This document shows positions 15,726-19,837 of a stretch of 19,837 nt of DNA, piece by piece (the first letter of the stretch is position 1; each line of letters starts with the position of its first letter). The notes beneath the pieces are model-generated. The model worked only from the letters and a program-made list of their open reading frames with translations, searched no databases and had not been told where the DNA came from. Origin of the DNA: Streptococcus parasanguinis (GTDB taxonomy: Bacteria; Bacillota; Bacilli; Lactobacillales; Streptococcaceae). Location of the stretch: the NCBI GenBank assembly GCA_905188195.1, contig CAJJKY010000021.1, positions 1 through 19,837 of the forward strand, read 5' to 3'. The position numbers and the translations under genes were made by a program.

Positions 15726-17460
15726 CTGCTACTCCTTTCCCTTGTGTTTGCATGTCATACACTTCTTTGTAGATGGCATTATTGGCAAGCAATTCCTCAT
15801 GGGTACCGATGGCATCGATTTGGCCATCATTCATGACGATGATCCGATCTGCATCCTGAATAGAGGAGATCCGTTGACCAATGATGATTTTAGTGGTCTC
15901 TTTTAGGCTGGTTGCCAATCCTTGACGGATCAAACTATCCGTCTTGGTATCGACCGCAGAAGTCGAATCATCCAAGATCAAGATCTTTGGATTCATGAGG
16001 AGAGCACGCGCGATACAGAGACGTTGGCGTTGTCCACCGGAGACATTGGATCCTCCACGCTCAATCATGGTGTCATAACCCTCTTTGAAATCTTGAATAA
16101 AATCATCGGCTTGGGCAATCTTACAAGCTGCGATGATCTCTTCATCTGTCGCATCTTTCTTTCCCCAGCGCATATTTTCTTTAATCGTACCAGAGAAAAG
16201 GACATTAGTTTGAAGAACCATCGCCACTTGCTTACGAAGGGAATCAAGGTCGTATTCTTTCACATCGTGGCCTGCTACTGTCACCCGACCAGACTCAACA
16301 TCATAGAGACGAGGAATCAACTGAACCAAGCTCGATTTCCCTGATCCTGTTCCTCCCAAGATACCAATCACTTCCCCTGAACGAATGGAAAGATTAATTC
16401 CTTGTAAGACATGGGTCTTGTCGCCATTTTCATCGGTATAAGCAAAGGTCACATCCTCAAAGTTGATCGAACCATCAGCGACTTCTTTGATCCCATTTTC
16501 TGGGGAGTCAATCGTCGTTTTGGTCGTTAAGACTTCATTGATCCGCTCGACAGAAGCCATGGAAATCGACAACATGACAAAGATCATCATGAACATCATG
16601 AGCGACATGAGAATGGTCATGGTGTAGCTAAACATAGAAGTCAAATTCCCAGTAGAGAGTTGACCACCAACGATCAGATGAGCCCCGATCCAAGAGATCA
16701 AAAGGAAAGAAGCATACATGGAAAGCATCATAGCTGGGCTACTCAAGACAACGACACGGATAGCCTTCATAAACATGTTATAAATCAAACGTGAAGCCTT
16801 CTTGAATTTAACGGTTTCATCTGCTTCCTTAACGTAAGACTTCACCACTCGCATATTGGTGATGTTTTCCTGAATGCTGTTGTTGAGATTGTCATAAGCT
16901 TCAAATACTTCTGTGAAGAGCGGATACACAATCTTCATGATGATGCTTAAGACAGCTGCCAAAAAGATGGTCACATAGACAAAGATCATGGCCATTTCCG
17001 CATTGATCATGAAACAAGCTACAATGGCAAAGATCAAATTAAGCGGTGCCCGTACACAGATCCGAATGACCATTTGATAGGCATTTTGCACATTGGTCAC
17101 ATCCGTCATCATCCGAGTGACTAACCCACCTGATGAGAACTGATCAATATTTTCAAATGAGAAGGTTTGAACCTTTTTGAAAATAGCCCGACGAAGGTTT
17201 TTGGCAAAACCAGCCGATGCATAGGCGCCATAACGGGCAGACTGCATCCCACAAAAGAGGGAGAGAAAGGCACAGACCAGCATGAGCCCACCGTAAAACA
17301 AAATATTGTTCATGTTTCTTTGTTGAACACCTTGGTCCAAAAGACTCGCCATGACAAAGGGAATCGAAATCTCAAACATGACTTCAAAGACCATGAACAA
17401 GGAAGCCAAAATCGAGGGCTTCTTGAATTCTTTGATCTCGGAAATTAAGGATCGAATCAT
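15715..17460 (-). CDS. Heterodimeric ABC exporter, subunit with degenerate ATP site
   Basis: A 581-residue half-transporter with six transmembrane helices (about residues 15-300) and a C-terminal ATPase domain. Walker A is GGTGSGKS (369-376) and the signature is a consensus VSGGQ (473-477). The catalytic glutamate is replaced: Walker B reads LILDD, with D498 where Glu is expected. The switch histidine is Gln (Q529 in IIIGQRISS). This is the degenerate-site subunit pattern of TM287, LmrC and BmrC. The start is the ATG 17458-17460, with GGAGG six bases upstream; an in-frame TTG four codons earlier overlaps that site. It is the first gene of the operon, behind a leader with two hairpins. The neighbouring gene supplies the other subunit, so the pair is self-contained. 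Confidence 0.95.
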   Translation of the reverse strand: MIRSLISEIKEFKKPSILASLFMVFEVMFEISIPFVMASLLDQGVQQRNMNNILFYGGLMLVCAFLSLFCGMQSARYGAYASAGFAKNLRRAIFKKVQTFSFENIDQFSSGGLVTRMMTDVTNVQNAYQMVIRICVRAPLNLIFAIVACFMINAEMAMIFVYVTIFLAAVLSIIMKIVYPLFTEVFEAYDNLNNSIQENITNMRVVKSYVKEADETVKFKKASRLIYNMFMKAIRVVVLSSPAMMLSMYASFLLISWIGAHLIVGGQLSTGNLTSMFSYTMTILMSLMMFMMIFVMLSISMASVERINEVLTTKTTIDSPENGIKEVADGSINFEDVTFAYTDENGDKTHVLQGINLSIRSGEVIGILGGTGSGKSSLVQLIPRLYDVESGRVTVAGHDVKEYDLDSLRKQVAMVLQTNVLFSGTIKENMRWGKKDATDEEIIAACKIAQADDFIQDFKEGYDTMIERGGSNVSGGQRQRLCIARALLMNPKILILDDSTSAVDTKTDSLIRQGLATSLKETTKIIIGQRISSIQDADRIIVMNDGQIDAIGTHEELLANNAIYKEVYDMQTQGKGVADEN

Positions 17461-17584
17461 TATTACCTCCAATGTTATTCATACTTTTTCCTGCGGTAGA
17501 AGCAAAGCTTCTTTCCACCGAAAATAGGTCAAAACACACAAAATTCCCTGAGGGAAAGACCCTAGGGATTACGCGTTTTTTATA
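17461..17584 (-). promoter_or_regulatory. Structured 5' leader of the ABC exporter operon
   Basis: About 120 nt lie between the predicted start site (near 17584) and the ATG. Two hairpins are visible. The first, 17542-17570, pairs AATCCCT with AGGGAATT around an inner AGGG/CCCT stem (loop TCTTT). It is followed on the minus strand by a T-rich stretch (TTTTGTGTGTTTT), so it could act as a weak terminator. The second, 17494-17520, pairs CGGT/ACCG and GAAGC/GCTTC around an AAA loop. Transcription attenuation is known upstream of bmrCD in B. subtilis and patAB in S. pneumoniae. That this leader works the same way is inference. I found no convincing leader peptide. Confidence 0.4.
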
Positions 17585-17590
17585 GTCTTC

Positions 17591-17619
17591 ATTGTAACCT
17601 AAATTGCAAAAAAATGCAA
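17591..17619 (-). promoter_or_regulatory. Promoter of the ABC exporter operon
   Basis: On the minus strand TTGCAT (17619-17614) and TACAAT (17596-17591) are separated by exactly 17 bases, and the spacer contains a T run next to the -35. The predicted start near 17584 leaves a leader of about 120 nt before the ATG at 17460. Confidence 0.65.
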
Positions 17620-17658
17620 GATTTTTAGACAGCATCCGTTTTTCTGTTTATCTAGTAC

Positions 17659-17686
17659 AAAAAAGGCTGGGGCAAAAGTCCTAGCC
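17659..17686 (-). terminator. Intrinsic terminator carried by the repeat (complete copy)
   Basis: On the minus strand GGCTAGGAC, loop TTTT, then GCCCCAGCC form a nine-position stem with two wobble pairs (17686-17665). TTTTTT follows (17664-17659). It lies about 170 bases after the stop of the glycerophosphodiester phosphodiesterase gene (17855), at the far end of the repeat, and is the only terminator for that gene in the window. Confidence 0.85.
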
Positions 17687-17838
17687 TCTCAATTGTCTTT
17701 AGATTGTCGAGCAAGACGCAGTGGTTGAGTGGGCTCTACTACGCTGATTTCATCAGCTTTTACAGCCCTACTCAACTGTGCGGAGGTGGGACGACGAAAT
17801 CGAATTCTAACGAATTACCAATTTCTGTCCCACTCTCT
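17659..17838. repeat. Structured dispersed repeat, complete copy (MITE-like)
   Basis: A complete copy of about 180 bp. Over the shared 148 bases it differs from the right copy (19690-19837) at about seven positions, and it matches the left copy (1-46) at all but one. Imperfect terminal inverted repeats share the core TGGGACARAA (17668-17677 here reads TGGGGCAAAA; 17823-17832 is the reverse complement of TGGGACAGAA). Internal structure: a terminator-type hairpin at 17665-17686; a long stem at 17717-17782 (CGCA, GTTGAGT, GGGCT with complements) enclosing a perfect GCTGAT/ATCAGC hairpin (17743-17757); and a long stem at 17786-17833 (GTGGGAC/GTCCCAC, GAAAT/ATTTC, AATTC/GAATT). There is no coding potential worth naming and no obvious target duplication. 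It does not match the BOX or RUP repeats as I remember them. Confidence 0.88.
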
Positions 17839-17854
17839 CTATGCGTATCCTGTC

Positions 17855-19618
17855 TTATTCTTCCTTAGACGTAGCGACGAGATTCAAGAAGCGATCAAAG
17901 TAGGACTTGTTTTCTTTCAAATCCTTTTTCAGTCTTTGCGCCTCTGTCAATTCATCCGTAATCAAGCCATCAATGGGTTGTTGCAAATATTTGGTCAACT
18001 TCTGCTTGTCATTGATAGTCCAGACATAGAGCTCTTTTTTCATCTCATGGGCTTGTGTCACCAAAGCCTCCTGATAAGAAAAGTCTTCAATGGCAAAGAA
18101 ATCGACCGAATCCTTTTCAAAGCGACCGAATTGAATGGGAATGACATAGCCGGTCTTGATCTCAGGGGCTTTCTTCTCGACCTTTTCCATGACTGACAGA
18201 TCCAAAGACATTGTCGGATAGTCTTTTTCAACCCCCAAGTCCCGCATCTTCTGCACAAAGAGATCCACATAGTTGGCAGGTTCTCCACCATGAGGCTTGA
18301 GCTCGACCAAGAGCTTCATCTTCAATTCTTTGGCCCGTTTGACATATTCCTCAAATGAAGGGATATGACTCGTGTGGCCATCCTGTTGAATCTTGAGACC
18401 TTGCACCTCAGCTAGGGTCATGTCTTTCACATCCTTGTCCACCCCAGCAAGGCGCTTGAGATTGTAGTCATGCATGACGACAAATTGATGGTCCTTAGTG
18501 AGAAGGATATCCATCTCCGCATAAGCTGCCTTTTCCTTGGCAGCTGCTTCTAAGGCTTCCAGGGAATTTTCTACCCCTTTAGAGACATCCCCTCGATGGG
18601 CGATGAGCTTGACCTGGTCATTCACCTTTAGCGTTGCCAGTTCAAAGGCTGAGATCCCCGATTGGACCATGAGAAAGACCACTGTCAGGGCAAAGAGCCC
18701 CTTCATCTTTCGACTGCCTTTGGAGCGCATGACCGATCGGCTCGGTACCTCCCATGCAGAATCCAAGATAATGCCGAGCAACCCCACCTTTGTCAAGACT
18801 GTAAAAATAAATAGGAAGGTCCGAATCAAGACCAAAAAGATGGTCTCCACCCAGAAATACTGGCCTTCTTTATCGATTACGGTCAAGGTAAAGACCAGAC
18901 CCAAGATCAATAAAATCCCTAGAAAGGTTATGAGAAACTCAAAGGACAGAATTCTCCATAAGAGTCGAAATCCCCCTCTTTTGGTCATGGACCAGCTTTT
19001 TTTCAAGGCACGACCAAATGGCAACTCCTCTACCATGAGGTTGGGGACCGTATAGATGAGGCGAAGATTGAGATAGATAAAGGTCAACTGCACCACAAAG
19101 AGCCCGATGGAGCCAATCGTGGTCTTTTCAAACTCCCCTGTGATAAAGGTTGGAATATAAAGCCCATCTGTCAAGGTCGATCCAATCAAGACACCTGCGA
19201 CAGGCAAGGTCAAAAGAAGATAAAGCAGAAAATAAAGCAGGTTTCTCCCCGCTAGGTCCTTCAAGCGACCAAATGATTGCCGCAAGATCTTTTTAAAGGA
19301 CAAGTGTCGGTCGGTTCGCGATAGGTAAATGACCGAAATCAGGGTCCGCATCTCCAGCATGAACAAGAAAGCAAAGACCATGATAAAGACCAAAAGAGCC
19401 AGCAAGCTCAAGGGATGGCTCATAACAGAGACAAGGTTGTTCTTATCGATATTAGCCTGACCCGCAAGCAAGACTGCCAGATGAAAGACCCAAGTCAAGG
19501 CCGCAGCTCCTATACCAACGACAAATTGTAGCAAAATCCCAATCGCGATAAAGGACCATTTGTTGCGCCAGATTAAGTAAAAGGCCCCCTTCAAGTCCTG
19601 CCAATAACTCCGTTTCAT
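17855..19618 (-). CDS. Membrane-anchored glycerophosphodiester phosphodiesterase
   Basis: A 587-residue enzyme that hydrolyses glycerophosphodiesters to glycerol 3-phosphate and an alcohol. Residues about 20-325 form a membrane domain with about seven hydrophobic helices (near 22-45, 71-99, 126-147, 168-190, 220-247, 255-285, 306-324). The catalytic GDPD barrel begins at about 335 with LIAHRGD (H341, R342), E350/N351, E368 and D370 in AEMDI, and the second catalytic His383 in VVMHDYNLKRL. LLVELKPHG and TINDK...DGLITDEL follow. Positive charges flank helices 1, 2, 4 and 6 on one side, which predicts N-in and an extracytoplasmic catalytic domain (inference). The ATG at 19616-19618 follows AAGGGA six bases upstream. 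Direct copies of the repeat lie on both sides. Substrates could be lipoteichoic acid or deacylated phospholipids. Confidence 0.94.
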   Translation of the reverse strand: MKRSYWQDLKGAFYLIWRNKWSFIAIGILLQFVVGIGAAALTWVFHLAVLLAGQANIDKNNLVSVMSHPLSLLALLVFIMVFAFLFMLEMRTLISVIYLSRTDRHLSFKKILRQSFGRLKDLAGRNLLYFLLYLLLTLPVAGVLIGSTLTDGLYIPTFITGEFEKTTIGSIGLFVVQLTFIYLNLRLIYTVPNLMVEELPFGRALKKSWSMTKRGGFRLLWRILSFEFLITFLGILLILGLVFTLTVIDKEGQYFWVETIFLVLIRTFLFIFTVLTKVGLLGIILDSAWEVPSRSVMRSKGSRKMKGLFALTVVFLMVQSGISAFELATLKVNDQVKLIAHRGDVSKGVENSLEALEAAAKEKAAYAEMDILLTKDHQFVVMHDYNLKRLAGVDKDVKDMTLAEVQGLKIQQDGHTSHIPSFEEYVKRAKELKMKLLVELKPHGGEPANYVDLFVQKMRDLGVEKDYPTMSLDLSVMEKVEKKAPEIKTGYVIPIQFGRFEKDSVDFFAIEDFSYQEALVTQAHEMKKELYVWTINDKQKLTKYLQQPIDGLITDELTEAQRLKKDLKENKSYFDRFLNLVATSKEE

Positions 19619-19648
19619 CTCAATCCCTTTCCTTTCTTTCATTTCCTT

Positions 19649-19677
19649 AGAATAGCGGAAAAGCCTCTCTCTGTCAA
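19649..19677 (-). promoter_or_regulatory. Promoter of the phosphodiesterase gene
   Basis: On the minus strand a perfect TTGACA (19677-19672), a 17-base spacer and TATTCT (19654-19649). Start would be near 19642, about 24 bases before the ATG. The -35 is only 13 bases from the T run of the terminator in the right-hand repeat, so the gene is insulated from whatever lies to the right. Confidence 0.8.
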
Positions 19678-19689
19678 TAATTTTCAAAA

Positions 19690-19837
19690 GAAAAAGGCTG
19701 GGACAAAAGTCCTAGCCTCTCAATTGTCTTTGGATTGTCAAGCAAGACGCAGCGGTTGAGTAGGCTCTACTACGCTGATTTCCTCAGCTTTTACAGCCCT
19801 ACTCAACTGTGCGGAGGTGGGACGACGAAATCGAATT
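19690..19837. repeat. Structured dispersed repeat, right copy (cut by window end)
   Basis: 148 bases align without gaps to 17659-17806 at a constant offset of 2,031 bases, with about seven substitutions. The orientation is the same as the other two copies. The terminator stem here is better than in the complete copy (GGGAC pairs perfectly with GTCC plus a wobble), while the inner hairpin loses one pair (TTTCC in place of TTTCA). The remaining part lies beyond the window. Confidence 0.9.
19691..19717 (-). terminator. Intrinsic terminator carried by the repeat (right copy)
   Basis: On the minus strand GGCTAGGAC, loop TTTT, GTCCCAGCC (19717-19696) form nine pairs with one wobble, followed by TTTTT. 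It would end transcription of a minus-strand gene lying to the right of the window, just before the phosphodiesterase promoter. Confidence 0.85.

Noticed and set aside
6686..16011. Four copies of the lactococcal Chi heptamer GCGCGTG (either strand) at 6686, 11146, 12991 and 16005
   Set aside because: About two to three copies are expected by chance in 20 kb on both strands. Orientations are mixed and all lie in coding sequence, so there is no support for enrichment here.
17571..17594. Short MKTIKNA leader peptide in front of the exporter
   Set aside because: Its ATG overlaps the predicted -10 box (TACAATG), so it would not be in the transcript from that promoter, and no ribosome site precedes it.
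17384..17635. Minus-strand frame of 83 codons spanning the exporter leader, considered as a leader peptide
   Set aside because: It starts upstream of the predicted transcription start and overlaps the exporter gene out of frame. Its start has no ribosome site.
17729..18196. Plus-strand open frame running from the repeat into the phosphodiesterase gene
   Set aside because: Its first part is the repeat, which forms RNA-type hairpins, and the rest is antisense to the catalytic GDPD domain.
1..19837. Identical 17-base ends read as a sign of a circular plasmid or phage
   Set aside because: The shared bases are part of the dispersed repeat, and the contents are chromosomal housekeeping genes with no replication, packaging or transfer genes.

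Overview
The window looks like chromosomal DNA from a Streptococcus, most likely of the mitis/sanguinis type; the species cannot be fixed from sequence alone. The grounds are the rexB-rexA recombination nuclease pair (the lactic-acid-bacterial form of AddBA), the miaA-hflX-rnz-SDR gene order, small DUF3042 and DUF4298 proteins, Gram-positive AGGAGG-type ribosome binding sites, and extended -10 (TGnTATAAT) promoters. Coding density is high, and all but two genes lie on the minus strand.

Layout from left to right. (1) 1-49 is the end of a dispersed, structured repeat. (2) 50-5607 is a tightly packed minus-strand operon, read miaA, hflX, unknown protein, rnz, short-chain dehydrogenase, CmoM-like methyltransferase, GNAT acetyltransferase. 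Its core is tRNA and ribosome maintenance (tRNA isopentenylation, ribosome-rescue GTPase, tRNA 3' processing). (3) 5608-5690 is a very compact divergent promoter with overlapping -10 boxes on the two strands. It drives the operon leftward and a 56-residue DUF3042 membrane protein (5691-5861, plus) rightward. A bidirectional terminator follows at 5868-5897. (4) 5927-13176 is the minus-strand rexB-rexA-DUF4298 operon for double-strand-break end processing. (5) 13336-13818 is a plus-strand glutathione peroxidase, divergent from rexB and ended by a second bidirectional terminator. (6) 13857-17460 is a minus-strand two-gene operon for a heterodimeric type IV ABC exporter with one degenerate ATP site, preceded by a leader of about 120 nt with two hairpins. 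(7) 17855-19618 is a membrane-anchored glycerophosphodiester phosphodiesterase on the minus strand with a near-consensus promoter.

The most unusual feature is the repeat of about 180 bp. It is complete at 17659-17838 and cut by the window edges at 1-49 and 19690-19837. All three copies have the same orientation. Each one whose inner boundary is visible begins just after a minus-strand stop codon, and both visible outer ends form an intrinsic terminator on the minus strand. It has imperfect terminal inverted repeats (core TGGGACARAA) and three to four nested hairpins. I read it as a MITE-like mobile element carrying a transcription terminator. One end-to-end pairing would compete with that terminator. 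I do not recognise it as BOX or RUP. Two direct copies 2,031 bp apart bracket the phosphodiesterase gene.

No tRNA, rRNA, CRISPR array, prophage or transposase gene was seen. No gene-free stretch exceeds 300 bases other than 17461-17854, which holds the exporter promoter and leader plus the complete repeat.
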